Shown: positions 8,038-15,961, numbered from the stretch's first letter. The stretch: DNA of 34,742 nt from Collinsella aerofaciens (GCF_028206795.1 NZ_JAQLFJ010000017.1:1-34742), one strand, 5' to 3'. Notes: generated by a model from the sequence alone, not told the origin. Made by a program: numbers and translations.

Positions 8038-8616
8038 ATGCCTGAACGCTTGGTTTCGACGACATGCTTGGGAAATCTCAACGATCCGTCCTATGAACTC
8101 CTGCTTCGCCGGGAGCTGGGTGGTGTCTTTGAAGTTGACGAGCTGCTGCTCGATTGGGACCAGGCTGATGTATGCGCGTTTGTGGGCGTGACGGAGCTGG
8201 GGCGCACAGTCGATGTTCGGCTGGATGCTGCCGACGACGGTCGTCTTGCCGATGGTGACGTGCTCGCCATCGACCGTTCGGGCATGGCGCCCGTGGCGGT
8301 TGTCGTGCGCCTGCGCAGTGCCGAGGTTTATTTGGTCGAAGTTGACCGTATGGACCCGATTGCGCTCGCGCATGCGTGCTGGGAGATCGGCAATATGCAC
8401 GCGCCGATTTTCCGAGGCGACTCGGACGAGCATACCGTGCGCATGTATACGCCGGTGCAGCCTGTTTTGGGCCGCATGCTCCGGGGTGTCGAGGGTGTTC
8501 GGCTCTCGGTGGTTACCCGTGGACTCGATGCGGCCCGGCGCTTTGCGTCGAGTGCGGCGGAGGTCGTCGTGAGCATGGCTCCCGGCTTTACCATCGTAAA
8601 AAAGACGCGCGGCTAA
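8038..8616 (+). CDS. UreE-like nickel metallochaperone
   Basis: I assign this 192-residue protein to the UreE family. Residues about 32-95 look like the UreE peptide-binding domain (VDELLLDWDQA, then GRLADGDVLAID), and about 96-165 like the metal-binding domain, including HACWEIGNMHAPIF. The His121 of GNMH matches the invariant UreE histidine of GNRH that bridges nickel at the dimer interface. The His-rich tail of many UreE proteins is absent; about 30 residues of unrelated sequence (ending in KKTRG) replace it. Known UreE delivers nickel to urease, but no urease genes are present here. The upstream partner is SlyD-like, another family linked to nickel delivery. A role for a different nickel enzyme is inference. 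Confidence 0.75.
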   Translation: MPERLVSTTCLGNLNDPSYELLLRRELGGVFEVDELLLDWDQADVCAFVGVTELGRTVDVRLDAADDGRLADGDVLAIDRSGMAPVAVVVRLRSAEVYLVEVDRMDPIALAHACWEIGNMHAPIFRGDSDEHTVRMYTPVQPVLGRMLRGVEGVRLSVVTRGLDAARRFASSAAEVVVSMAPGFTIVKKTRG

Positions 8617-8624
8617 GCGCGCGT
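8605..8624 (+). terminator. Hairpin overlapping the end of the ureE-like gene
   Basis: ACGCGCG (8605-8611) and CGCGCGT (8618-8624) form a perfect 7-bp stem with a 6-nt loop that contains the TAA stop codon. No T-tract follows, so termination is uncertain. Confidence 0.35.
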
Positions 8625-8699
8625 ATGTGTAAGACGGGCTTTGAGGGGCGACCAATCAAGGTCCGTCTTGCTGTTGATAGGAGGCTTTGGGGAAAGCAT

Positions 8700-9497
8700 A
8701 TGGGTCTTGAGGGAATCAAGCTGATTGCATGCGATTTGGATGGAACGCTGTTGCATCCGGGGGAGCGCGAGCCACGTTCCGAGGCATTTGAACTCATTCG
8801 CGAGCTGCACCGCCGTGGTGTTGTGTTTATGCCGGCGAGCGGTCGCCAATACGCGAGCTTGCGTTACCTCTTTGCGCCGGTGGCCGATGAGCTCGCCTAT
8901 GTATGCGAGAACGGTGCCCTGGTCATGAGCGAGGGGCGTGCCGTGGTCAAGCGTTCTATGGAGCGTGGCCTGGCCATGGATATCGCGAATGCCGTGGCTG
9001 CGTACCCCCATGCCGACGTGACCCTTTCGTGCGAGGGACACCTCTACACCATGAGCGGCAACGATGCGTTTGTTGACCACCTGCGTTATGAGGTCCACTG
9101 CGATGTGGCGGTGGTCAACCGTCCCGAGGACATTGACGAGGACGTCATTAAGATTGCCTTCCAGACGCCCGAGGTGGAGCAGCCGGCGGCCTTGGAGTAT
9201 TTCGAGCGCCTCTTTAGCGACCGTGTCGACGTGATGACGTCGGGAACCGAGTGGACGGACTTTATTGGCTTTGGTTCGGGTAAGGGTTCCGCGCTTGCCG
9301 ATTACGGTCGTGCCCTGGGTATTTCGCCCGATGAGATGATGGCGTTTGGCGATAACGAAAACGACCGCGACATGCTCAACGTCGTGGGCCATCCCTATCT
9401 GATGGAGAGCTGCAATCCCTCTATGCGTGACATCAACGACCGCGTCCATTACGTGCGCACGGTCGAAGAGGAACTGCGCCGCCTGCTCGCCGAGTAG
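8700..9497 (+). CDS. Cof-type HAD-superfamily phosphatase
   Basis: This 265-residue protein has HAD motif I as ACDLDGTLL (nucleophile Asp), the MPASGR segment of motif II, a Lys in GKGSALADYG (motif III) and FGDNENDRDML (motif IV). The large type IIB cap between motifs II and III makes it a Cof-type sugar- or cofactor-phosphate phosphatase; the substrate cannot be read from sequence. Start ATG 8700 gives the normal N-terminus; GGGGAA is five bases upstream and a stronger AGGAGG lies further, at 8679-8684. Confidence 0.9.
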   Translation: MGLEGIKLIACDLDGTLLHPGEREPRSEAFELIRELHRRGVVFMPASGRQYASLRYLFAPVADELAYVCENGALVMSEGRAVVKRSMERGLAMDIANAVAAYPHADVTLSCEGHLYTMSGNDAFVDHLRYEVHCDVAVVNRPEDIDEDVIKIAFQTPEVEQPAALEYFERLFSDRVDVMTSGTEWTDFIGFGSGKGSALADYGRALGISPDEMMAFGDNENDRDMLNVVGHPYLMESCNPSMRDINDRVHYVRTVEEELRRLLAE

Positions 9498-9503
9498 GTT
9501 TTC

Positions 9504-9568
9504 GGGACATGCCTAGAAATGTACTGTTTGCTGTAGCGGATGGGCAAGTAGATTTGTAGGCATGTCCC
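9504..9568. repeat. Long hairpin element between convergent genes
   Basis: Arms 9504-9525 and 9547-9568 pair at 20 of 22 positions, the outer 11 bp (GGGACATGCCT) being perfect. The 21-nt loop starts with GTTTGC, so the stem plus loop reads CTGTTTGC as in the elements at 19434 and 20592. It lies between the stop codons of the HAD phosphatase and the Fur-family gene and may act as a bidirectional terminator, though neither side has a T-tract. Confidence 0.75.
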
Positions 9569-9573
9569 AAAGG

Positions 9574-9954
9574 CTACTGGCAGTCGGGGCAGAGTCCTTC
9601 AAAGATGGTGTAGTGCGAGCTGACGCTCCATCCGATTTGCTCGGACGCCCTGGCGTCGAGCTGGGCATCGAAGGGGAGCGGTACGTCGATGACGCGGCTG
9701 CACGAGGTGCAGATGATATGTGCGTGCGGCTCGATGGTGCGATCGAAGCGGCTGCCGCCCGGCGTCTTAATAGAGAGAATCTCCCCTGCGTCGGCTAAGA
9801 GATTGAGGTTGCGGTAGACCGTGCCGCGGCTGATCTTGTCATCCTGTTCGCGTACGGCGTTGTAGACTTCGTCGGCGGTGGGATGGTTATAGCTTTGGCG
9901 CACAGCGTCAAGAACCAGCTTTCGCTGCCTGGTATTCCTTCTTTGCACCGCCAT
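9574..9954 (-). CDS. Fur-family metal/peroxide-responsive repressor (PerR-like)
   Basis: The 126-residue protein has the Fur winged-helix N-terminus (ADEVYNAV, RGTVYRNLNLLADAGEI) and the C-terminal metal and dimer domain. Two CxxC pairs (CTSC and CPDC) form the structural zinc site, and RFDRTIEPHAH resembles the PerR regulatory metal site with its Asp and HxH. Whether it senses iron, peroxide or zinc cannot be settled here. ATG 9954 follows a GAGGCGAGG ribosome site. On its strand a candidate promoter (TTGTGT, 17 bp, TTATCT) lies in 9964-10013. Confidence 0.9.
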   Translation of the reverse strand: MAVQRRNTRQRKLVLDAVRQSYNHPTADEVYNAVREQDDKISRGTVYRNLNLLADAGEILSIKTPGGSRFDRTIEPHAHIICTSCSRVIDVPLPFDAQLDARASEQIGWSVSSHYTIFEGLCPDCQ

Positions 9955-10015
9955 GCGCCTCGCCTCTTTTCTATCAACGGTCGTAGATAAATGATACCGT
10001 ATTTAGCACACAATA

Positions 10016-10426
10016 CTAATAACGAGGAATGAAACCGTCTTCATTCGTAAGTGGGGCTTGGGCTTGGGCGTCTACAAGGCGAAAACGTGTCCCCATGCGC
10101 TCGTAGGAGGCATGAAGCGCCTCGAGTTGAGACACGATGTTTGTCGGCGTGCCTTGTAGCTCCATCTCAACCGAGCCGTCTTCCATATTGCGCACCCAGC
10201 CGGTGAGGGAGCGCGCCTGCGCGAGGTTGGTGTTGGTGAAGCGGAAACCGACGCCCTGGACCTGCCCTTCCCACCGCAGGAAATAGCGCTGCGGGGCGTC
10301 TTGAGTGGCCTCGTCACTTGCGAGCACGGTGAGCCTACGGCGCAGCTCGAGCTCGACGCCAGAAGGCTTTTGGGGTTCGCGGCTGCCGCCGGCGACGCCC
10401 GAGAAAAGCTTGTCGAAAAAACCCAT
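10016..10426 (-). CDS. Acylphosphatase with N-terminal extension
   Basis: The C-terminal 90 residues are an acylphosphatase domain, which hydrolyses the carboxyl-phosphate bond of acylphosphates. The signature is visible as EGQVQGVGFRF (catalytic Arg) and TGWVRNMEDGSVE (catalytic Asn). About 45 residues precede it, beginning MGFFDKLFSG and rich in charged residues, which is longer than the single-domain enzyme. ATG 10426 lies two bases after the stop of the Gfo/Idh gene, so the two are an operon and probably translationally coupled. Confidence 0.88.
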   Translation of the reverse strand: MGFFDKLFSGVAGGSREPQKPSGVELELRRRLTVLASDEATQDAPQRYFLRWEGQVQGVGFRFTNTNLAQARSLTGWVRNMEDGSVEMELQGTPTNIVSQLEALHASYERMGTRFRLVDAQAQAPLTNEDGFIPRY

Positions 10427-10428
10427 CG

Positions 10429-11535
10429 CTATGCCTGCTTGCCTGCGTCGGCCGGGAAGGCGATACCCGCCTGCTGACGCACGGCATCCATGATACGCAG
10501 CGACACGAGCGTGACATCGCGGTAGTGGCCGAGCTCGTGGCGTCCCGCCGGGGTCTCCCAAATCTCTTCCTTAACGTTATCGATGCCGCCGATGGCGCTG
10601 ATAAAGTCTGTGAGTTCGTATTCCATAGTGTTGCTCGATTTGGGAAGGTCGAGCACGCGGCTGTTGTCGCCCTGTTCGCGCGGTGCCTCGGTCGCCGAGC
10701 CGCGTACGACGTCGCCGCGATAGTCGATGCGGACGTTGCGGGGCGTGGACAGATGGTCGATCTGGATAGTGCCACGCTCGCCTTCGATCTGCGAGGGCAG
10801 CAGGTCATTCGTAATTTTGGAGTGCGCAAGCTCGACGGAGATACGGCCACCGCCGTAGCTGGCGAGGATGGAACCGCAGCCGTCGATGGGGCCGTGCGTG
10901 AGCTCTTGCGTTGAGGGGTCAAGCAGCGTGGTCATGCTGGTGAGACCGGAGGGCATGCCGAAGATCTCGACCATGGGCTCGACGGTGTAGACGCCGATGT
11001 CCATGAGGGAGCCCGAGGCCATGTGGCAGTCGAAGATATTGGTGGCGCGCCCCGCGAGAACCTCGTTGTAGCGCGAAGAATACTTGCCAAAGCGCAACGA
11101 TGCACGACGAATGGGCGCAATCTCGCCCAGGGCGTCCTCGATGGCGTGGAAGGCGGGGTCATGGAGCGGGCGCATGGCCTCGAGGGCTACGACGCCCGCC
11201 GCCTCGGCTGCGCGAAAGACCTCGAACGCCTGCGCCTCGGTGGCACAAAAAGGCTTTTCGACGATGACGTGCTTGCCGCCTGCGATACAGGCGAGCGCCT
11301 GCTCGTAGTGGAGCGCATTGGGGCTGCCGATGTAGACGGCATCGACGTCGGCGGCTGCCGCAAGCTCATCGAGTGAAGTAAAGTTTCGCTCGCCACCGCG
11401 CTCGGCGGTAAAGGCGGCACCGCGATTGGCATCGCGTGAAAGCGTGCCCACAAACGCGGCTTGGTCGTTGGCGTTGACGACTTGGATAAAGTCGTCGGTG
11501 ATCATGGATGTGCCGATGGTCGCGATGCGCAGCAT
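10429..11535 (-). CDS. Gfo/Idh/MocA-family oxidoreductase
   Basis: This 368-residue protein has an N-terminal NAD(P)-binding Rossmann fold (LRIATIGTSMITDDF), the conserved EKPFC motif that contains the catalytic-region Lys, and the family's C-terminal alpha/beta domain with MDIGVYTVEP. Members oxidise or reduce sugars and cyclitols; the substrate is not readable. ATG 11535 is preceded by AAGGGGGA. A second, divergent paralogue lies at 19524-20543. It is followed by the acylphosphatase gene and preceded by rnhA on the same strand. Confidence 0.92.
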   Translation of the reverse strand: MLRIATIGTSMITDDFIQVVNANDQAAFVGTLSRDANRGAAFTAERGGERNFTSLDELAAAADVDAVYIGSPNALHYEQALACIAGGKHVIVEKPFCATEAQAFEVFRAAEAAGVVALEAMRPLHDPAFHAIEDALGEIAPIRRASLRFGKYSSRYNEVLAGRATNIFDCHMASGSLMDIGVYTVEPMVEIFGMPSGLTSMTTLLDPSTQELTHGPIDGCGSILASYGGGRISVELAHSKITNDLLPSQIEGERGTIQIDHLSTPRNVRIDYRGDVVRGSATEAPREQGDNSRVLDLPKSSNTMEYELTDFISAIGGIDNVKEEIWETPAGRHELGHYRDVTLVSLRIMDAVRQQAGIAFPADAGKQA

Positions 11536-11608
11536 ACGTCCCCCTTGCGTTGTTTGGTCTACAGGATGAGTGTAGCGCGTGGGGATATAAAGCTGCGCGA
11601 AAACGCTA

Positions 11609-12094
11609 TTACAGGTCGCTCTCGTTAAAGCCGGCGTCGATATCGAGGTTGCTGCCGTCGGCCGCCGTGGTGGCGAGCTCATCGCAGCGCTCGTTGAGCT
11701 CGTGACCGGCGTGACCCTTAACCCAGATGAAATCAACCTTGTGCTTGCTTTTGGCGGTGAGTAGGCGCTCCCACAGGTCGCGGTTCTTGACGGGTTGCTT
11801 GTTGGCGGTTTTCCATCCGCGCTTTTTCCAGCCGTCGATCCAGTGCTTGTTAAAGGCGTTGACGACATACTGCGAATCGGAATGGACTTCGACCTCGCAA
11901 GGGCGGTTGAGCGCCTCGAGCGCCACGATGACCGCCATGAGTTCCATGCGGTTGTTGGTGGTCTTGGCATAGCCGCGCGAAAGCTCGGAGGTGAAGGTCT
12001 TGCCGGCGGGGTTGGTGTATTTGAGCACGGCGCCGTAGCCGCCGCGTCCCGGATTTGATCGGGCCGAGCCGTCGGTATAGATGATGACCTTCAC
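11609..12094 (-). CDS. rnhA: Ribonuclease HI
   Basis: RNase HI cleaves the RNA strand of RNA-DNA hybrids. The 161-residue protein has the four acidic catalytic residues in order: Asp in [16 protein letters not shown], Glu in NNRMELMAV, Asp in VHSDSQYVV and Asp in ERCDELA, plus the His of KGHAGHE. GTG 12094 with AAAGGAAG just upstream fits the family N-terminus (VKVIIYTDG); the longer frame to 12145 is less likely. Confidence 0.96.
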   Translation of the reverse strand: MKVIIYTDGSARSNPGRGGYGAVLKYTNPAGKTFTSELSRGYAKTTNNRMELMAVIVALEALNRPCEVEVHSDSQYVVNAFNKHWIDGWKKRGWKTANKQPVKNRDLWERLLTAKSKHKVDFIWVKGHAGHELNERCDELATTAADGSNLDIDAGFNESDL

Positions 12095-12193
12095 GGGCTT
12101 CCTTTCGTTGAGTGCATTTCGTGTGAGTGACCATTGTAGCGCCATGCCCGCCGGGGGCCAGCAATCTACGATTTCTACCCCGTCTTCCGACTG

Positions 12194-13096
12194 TTAGTTG
12201 GCATGGATGATGCGGTTGAGCTCGTCGAGGTATTGCTGCAAGAGGAGAGAGGGCTTGCGCTCGTCGTGCATGATGTAGCCAACGTGCATCGTTGGGGCGT
12301 CTGCTAGCGGGATCGATGCCATGCCCCATTGCATTTCATTGGAGAGGACACCGGTCGACAGGGTGTAACCGTTCGACGTGATAAGTAAGTTAGTAAGTGT
12401 TCCGCGGTCCGAGATTCGTATGTTGCGGTCGCAAGGGATATAGCTAAAAGGTTCCTCGGCGTAATAGAAGGAGTTTGAGGTTCCCTGCTCAAAGCTGTAG
12501 CGCGTATAGGGCGTGAGGTCGGCAAGGGACAGCTGCGGGCGGCGTGCGAGCGGGTGGCGCTCGCTAACGAAGACGTGGACCGTCGCGTCGAATAGGGGAT
12601 GGAAGCTTGCGCGGGCATCGGCGAAGGCCTTCTGCAGAACGCGGGCGTTAAAGTCATCCAGATACAGAATGCCGATATCGCTGCGAAACGCACGGACGTC
12701 ATCGATGATCTGCGATGTGGTGGTCTCGCGCATGATGAACTCGAACTTGCTGTCGCGGCAGCGCTCGACTACGTTGACAAAGGCCTCGACCGAAAAGGCG
12801 TAGTGCTGGGCGGAAATGGCGAGGCGGGCTTGCGGGGTGCCACCGTCCTCGTAGCGTGCCTCGAGCATGTCGGCCTGCTCTACGACCTGGCGCGCATAGC
12901 CCAAAAGCTCGGTGCCGTCGTTGGTGAGCGTGACGCCGCGGCTGGAGCGCGTAAAGATCTCCAGATGGAGCTCTTGTTCTAGGCTTTTGACGGCGTTTGA
13001 GATGTTGGACTGAGCGGTATAGAGGCGCTGAGCTGCGGCGTTGATTGAGCCGGACTCTGCCACGGCGATAAGAAAACGAAGCTGCTGGAGTGTCAT
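12194..13096 (-). CDS. LysR-family transcriptional regulator divergent from metY
   Basis: The 300-residue protein has an N-terminal winged helix-turn-helix (LQQLRFLIAVAESGSINAAA, then QSNISNAVKSLE) and a C-terminal effector-binding domain. It is transcribed away from metY across a 275-bp control region, the classic arrangement for a LysR protein that regulates its neighbour and itself. That makes it a candidate regulator of sulfur amino acid synthesis; the co-inducer is unknown. ATG 13096 has AAAGGA about nine bases upstream. Confidence 0.93.
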   Translation of the reverse strand: MTLQQLRFLIAVAESGSINAAAQRLYTAQSNISNAVKSLEQELHLEIFTRSSRGVTLTNDGTELLGYARQVVEQADMLEARYEDGGTPQARLAISAQHYAFSVEAFVNVVERCRDSKFEFIMRETTTSQIIDDVRAFRSDIGILYLDDFNARVLQKAFADARASFHPLFDATVHVFVSERHPLARRPQLSLADLTPYTRYSFEQGTSNSFYYAEEPFSYIPCDRNIRISDRGTLTNLLITSNGYTLSTGVLSNEMQWGMASIPLADAPTMHVGYIMHDERKPSLLLQQYLDELNRIIHAN

Positions 13097-13157
13097 CGGT
13101 GCCCGTCCTTTCGATAGCTATCTAAAAAACCGATAACAGGTTAGCGCTTTTAAGTGA

Positions 13158-13186
13158 TTGACCGAGCGAAACAATGCTCGTACTAT
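13158..13186 (+). promoter_or_regulatory. metY promoter with an internal dyad
   Basis: TTGACC (13158-13163) and TACTAT (13181-13186) are separated by exactly 17 bp. The spacer contains the inverted repeat CGAGC-N8-GCTCG (13163-13180), well placed for a regulator such as the divergent LysR protein. Transcription from here would give a leader of about 180 nt before metY. Confidence 0.65.
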
Positions 13187-13255
13187 TCAAAACACACAAA
13201 GGCGGTAGGTAATTAAGCCGACCACGGAACCGGGATGTCAAAAGGAGGACCGCAT

Positions 13256-13309
13256 ATGAACTGCTTACCAAGACGAATGCCGGGCTCCTGTTTGCGCCCG
13301 TCGGCGTGA
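13256..13309 (+). CDS. 17-codon leader ORF with two Cys codons upstream of metY
   Basis: ATG 13256 follows AAAGGAGG at 13241-13248 with a 7-base gap, the strongest ribosome site in this locus, and the frame stops at TGA 13307. The peptide would be MNCLPRRMPGSCLRPSA, with Cys at positions 3 and 12 and an internal Met. It sits inside the metY leader and overlaps two mutually exclusive hairpins. Short Cys-bearing leader ORFs are known to act as cysteine attenuators in some actinobacteria. It could also be a chance ORF. Confidence 0.5.
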   Translation: MNCLPRRMPGSCLRPSA

Positions 13310-13316
13310 TCAGGAG
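13281..13316 (+). promoter_or_regulatory. Alternative hairpins in the metY leader
   Basis: CGGGC (13281-13285) can pair with GCCCG (13296-13300), or CTCCTG (13285-13290) with CAGGAG (13311-13316). The pairings share a base and cannot form fully together. Both lie in the second half and stop codon of the leader ORF, so a translating ribosome would disturb them. The stem and loop of the second read CTCCTGTTTGCGCC, sharing CTGTTTGCGCC with the hairpin before nfo. Confidence 0.4.
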
Positions 13317-13371
13317 ACAGCGACTTACTTCTCTCTTATTTATTTACTTTCGTTCGATCAAGGAGATCATC

Positions 13372-14682
13372 ATGAGCCAGTTCATCAACAACCCCGAGCA
13401 CACCTTTGGTTTCGATACCCTGCAGCTTCATGTTGGCCAGGAGAGCGCCGACCCCGCATCCGACTCCCGCGCCGTGCCTATCTACCAGACCACGAGCTAT
13501 GTGTTCCGCAACTCCCAGCACGCCGCCGATCGCTTTGGTCTTGCCGACGCCGGTAACATCTACGGCCGTCTGACCAACTCCACCCAGGGCGTCTTTGAGG
13601 ACCGTATCGCCGCGCTCGAGGGTGGCGTGGCCGGTCTTGCCGTCGCCTCCGGTGCCGCTGCCATCACCTATACCCTGCAGGCTCTTGCCCAGGCTGGTGA
13701 CCACGTGGTGGCTCAGAAGACCATCTACGGCGGTTCCTACAACCTGCTCGAGCATACGCTCTCCCAGTTTGGCGTCGAGACCACGTTTGTCGATGCCCAC
13801 AACCTGGAAGAGGTTGAGGGTGCCATCAAGGACAACACCACGGTCATCTATCTCGAGACGCTCGGCAACCCCAACTCTGACATCCCCAACATCGACGCCA
13901 TCTCCGAGATCGCCAAGAAGCACGGTCTGCCGGTTGTCGTCGACAACACTTTCGGCACCCCGTATCTGTTCCGTCCGCTGGAGCATGGCGCCAACATCGT
14001 TGTCCACTCCGCAACCAAGTTCATCGGCGGCCACGGCACCTCGCTGGGCGGTGTGATCGTCGACGGCGGTAACTTCGATTGGAAGGCGAGCGGAAAGTAC
14101 GCCCAGATCGCTGAGCCCAACCCCTCCTACCACGGCGTCTCGTTTGCCGAGGCTGCCAGTCCCGCCGCCTTCGCGACCTATGTCCGCGCCATCTTGCTGC
14201 GTGACGAGGGTGCCTGCATCAGCCCGTTCAACGCCTGGGTCCTGCTCCAGGGCACCGAGACCCTGTCGCTGCGCGTTGACCGTCATGTCGAGAACACCAA
14301 GAAGGTCGTTGAGTTCCTTGCCGGCGACAGCCACGTTGCCAAGGTGAACCACCCGAGCCTGCCTGAGCACCCCGATCACGAGCTCTATCAGAAGTACTTC
14401 CCCAACGGCGGCGCTTCGATCTTCACCTTTGAGATTAAGGGTGGCCAAGAGGCTGCCTGGAAGTTCATCGATCATCTGCAGGTGTTCTCGCTGCTCGCCA
14501 ACGTGGCCGACGTCAAGTCGCTCGTCGTGCACCCGGCCACTACCACGCACTCCCAGCTCTCTGCCGAGGAGCTCGCCGAGCAGAACATCACGCCCTCCAC
14601 GATCCGTCTTTCCATCGGTACCGAGAACGCCGAGGACATCATTTGGGATCTGAAGCAGGCCTTCGCCGTGCTGGACGAGTAA
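13372..14682 (+). CDS. metY: O-acetylhomoserine sulfhydrylase (PLP-dependent)
   Basis: MetY makes homocysteine from O-acetylhomoserine and sulfide, feeding methionine synthesis. The 436-residue protein matches the Cys/Met metabolism PLP family: QTTSYVF near the N-terminus, YGRLTNSTQGVFE, the VDNTFGTPYL segment with the PLP-contacting Asp, and SATKFIGGHG with the PLP lysine. Length over 420 and the GASIFTFEIKGG region fit MetY rather than MetB or MetC. ATG 13372 has AAGGAG six bases upstream. The frame extends upstream to 13306 but without homology. Confidence 0.95.
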   Translation: MSQFINNPEHTFGFDTLQLHVGQESADPASDSRAVPIYQTTSYVFRNSQHAADRFGLADAGNIYGRLTNSTQGVFEDRIAALEGGVAGLAVASGAAAITYTLQALAQAGDHVVAQKTIYGGSYNLLEHTLSQFGVETTFVDAHNLEEVEGAIKDNTTVIYLETLGNPNSDIPNIDAISEIAKKHGLPVVVDNTFGTPYLFRPLEHGANIVVHSATKFIGGHGTSLGGVIVDGGNFDWKASGKYAQIAEPNPSYHGVSFAEAASPAAFATYVRAILLRDEGACISPFNAWVLLQGTETLSLRVDRHVENTKKVVEFLAGDSHVAKVNHPSLPEHPDHELYQKYFPNGGASIFTFEIKGGQEAAWKFIDHLQVFSLLANVADVKSLVVHPATTTHSQLSAEELAEQNITPSTIRLSIGTENAEDIIWDLKQAFAVLDE

Positions 14683-14741
14683 GGCGACTTGTGCAAGGAC
14701 CCCTTGCGACTCGATAGGTATAACTGCATAAATGCCTGCTC

Positions 14742-14782
14742 AAGACGCCTACGCAAGCAATGGTTGCGCAGGCGTCTTTTTT
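14742..14782 (+). terminator. metY terminator
   Basis: AAGACGCCT (14742-14750) pairs with AGGCGTCTT (14770-14778), and an inner CGCAA/TTGCG stem extends it. A run of six T's at 14777-14782 completes a standard intrinsic terminator. Confidence 0.92.
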
Positions 14783-14830
14783 GCATAGGAAGGGCGCTAT
14801 TACAGGGTTTTTGGCATGCTTTATGCATTT

Positions 14831-14899
14831 GAGTTGTGGAAAACTCCTGTTGAGAGGATGTGAGTTTTACGCAATTGACGTGCGCCTTTTGAGTAAAAC
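14831..14899 (+). promoter_or_regulatory. Mutually exclusive pairings in the leader of the secreted-protein gene
   Basis: The 211-bp gap before the secreted-protein gene holds AAAACTC (14840-14846), GAGTTTTAC (14862-14870) and GTAAAAC (14893-14899). The first pairs perfectly with the second (7 bp), the second with the third (7 bp), and the first also with GAGTT at 14831-14835. Such competing stems are typical of RNA switches, though no known riboswitch signature is seen. TACTAT at 14923-14928 could be a -10, but it has no good -35. Confidence 0.3.
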
Positions 14900-14993
14900 C
14901 GCAGGTCGCGATTTGCTCGAGGTACTATGCAGCGCGATCGAATCACACGCAGCTCAAACGCAGCAAAAACGCACTACGGAGGTTTCCAGCTAC

Positions 14994-15770
14994 ATGAGGA
15001 TCGATTCACGAAAACCGAAAGCCGCTGCCCTTTCCGCCGCTCTGACCGTGGCACTTTTGGCAGGCGCCGGCGCAACTGATGCCCACGCGGCAACACTGTC
15101 CGATACGGTTGGATCTACGCCGTCCGAGGCGACGCTGGTACAGCCCGTTGATTATCGCGGCGATGGTTATGGTTCCATGCAGGAGTGGAACGCCTCGATG
15201 GAGGCCAAGCGCGATTCCCTTGAGATGCGCGCTCAGATCATTATGAATATGTATGGCGACTATGCTACCGATGACGAGCGCGCTGTGCTGCAGGGTTGTA
15301 TCGACGGTGCGGGTAGTCTGTTGACGATGGGGGAGGTCGACACGAAGTCGACCGAGCTCGATGAGCTGCGCACTGCGCTTGAGAATGCCAAGCGCGAAGC
15401 GCTCGAGGCCGCCGCAGCCGAGGCCGAGGCCGCCGAGGCCGTTCAGGCTTCGTATTACAACGCCGGCTCCGGCTTGTCTTACACGTCTGCTGCGTATTAC
15501 GCGAACGGCTCGGGTCTGACGCGCTCGAGCGGCGTCAATAACTATAACGGCCGCCGCGAGACTTATTACAGCAGCAACGTGTTGTATCACCACCGCACGG
15601 GCGAATGGACGCAGGATTCCGAGGGCTTTTGGCGCGATTCCGATGGCTACTACGTCGTTGCCGCGGGCGATAAGGCCCAAGGCTCCACGTTTACCGGTTC
15701 CAAGGGCGAGTGCAAGGTCTATGACTCCGGCTGTGCTGCCGGAACCACCGACTACTATACCGGTTGGTAA
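14994..15770 (+). CDS. Secreted protein with a 3D-like (double-psi barrel) C-terminal domain
   Basis: The 258-residue protein starts with a Sec signal peptide (basic RKPK, then a hydrophobic stretch, cleavage likely after DAHAA near residue 30). Residues about 60-145 are helical and Ala/Glu-rich, probably coiled coil. Residues about 150-258 are rich in Tyr, Gly and Ser and end with VVAAGDKAQGSTF and VYDSGCAAGTTDYYTGW. These resemble the spaced Asp pattern of the 3D domain found in cell-wall-acting proteins. A role at the cell wall is inference. ATG 14994 has GGAGG ten bases upstream. Confidence 0.7.
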   Translation: MRIDSRKPKAAALSAALTVALLAGAGATDAHAATLSDTVGSTPSEATLVQPVDYRGDGYGSMQEWNASMEAKRDSLEMRAQIIMNMYGDYATDDERAVLQGCIDGAGSLLTMGEVDTKSTELDELRTALENAKREALEAAAAEAEAAEAVQASYYNAGSGLSYTSAAYYANGSGLTRSSGVNNYNGRRETYYSSNVLYHHRTGEWTQDSEGFWRDSDGYYVVAAGDKAQGSTFTGSKGECKVYDSGCAAGTTDYYTGW

Positions 15771-15800
15771 TCTGCCATCAGAGCAAAATAGGCACTTGAT

Positions 15801-15850
15801 GGGCGGGCGTCTTTGCTGAGCTTTTAGGCAACGTAAAGCCGCCCTTTCTT
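15801..15850 (+). terminator. Terminator after the secreted-protein gene
   Basis: GGGCGG (15801-15806) pairs with CCGCCC (15839-15844); an inner CTTT/AAAG extension needs a 4-nt bulge. The T-rich tail TTTCTT follows at once. Confidence 0.7.
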
Positions 15851-15961
15851 TATGTGCGTTTGAGTTAACAGAGCCCTTACCGTGGCGGTACGCTGGGCGT
15901 ATGCATGCGGGGCACACTAGTTCATGAGAAATAGGGTCTTTCTCTTGGAGGAAGTGGTCTT

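Noticed and set aside
9955..10015. Fur/Zur box upstream of the Fur-family gene
   Set aside because: AAATGATACCGTATTT looks partly symmetric, but when compared base by base the arms do not match a Fur, PerR or Zur operator.
13200..13371. SAM riboswitch in the metY leader
   Set aside because: The conserved cores of the SAM-I, SAM-II and SAM-IV classes are not visible; the leader ORF and simple hairpins explain the region better.
13336..14550. 404-codon open frame antisense to metY
   Set aside because: Shadow of metY with no domain of its own.
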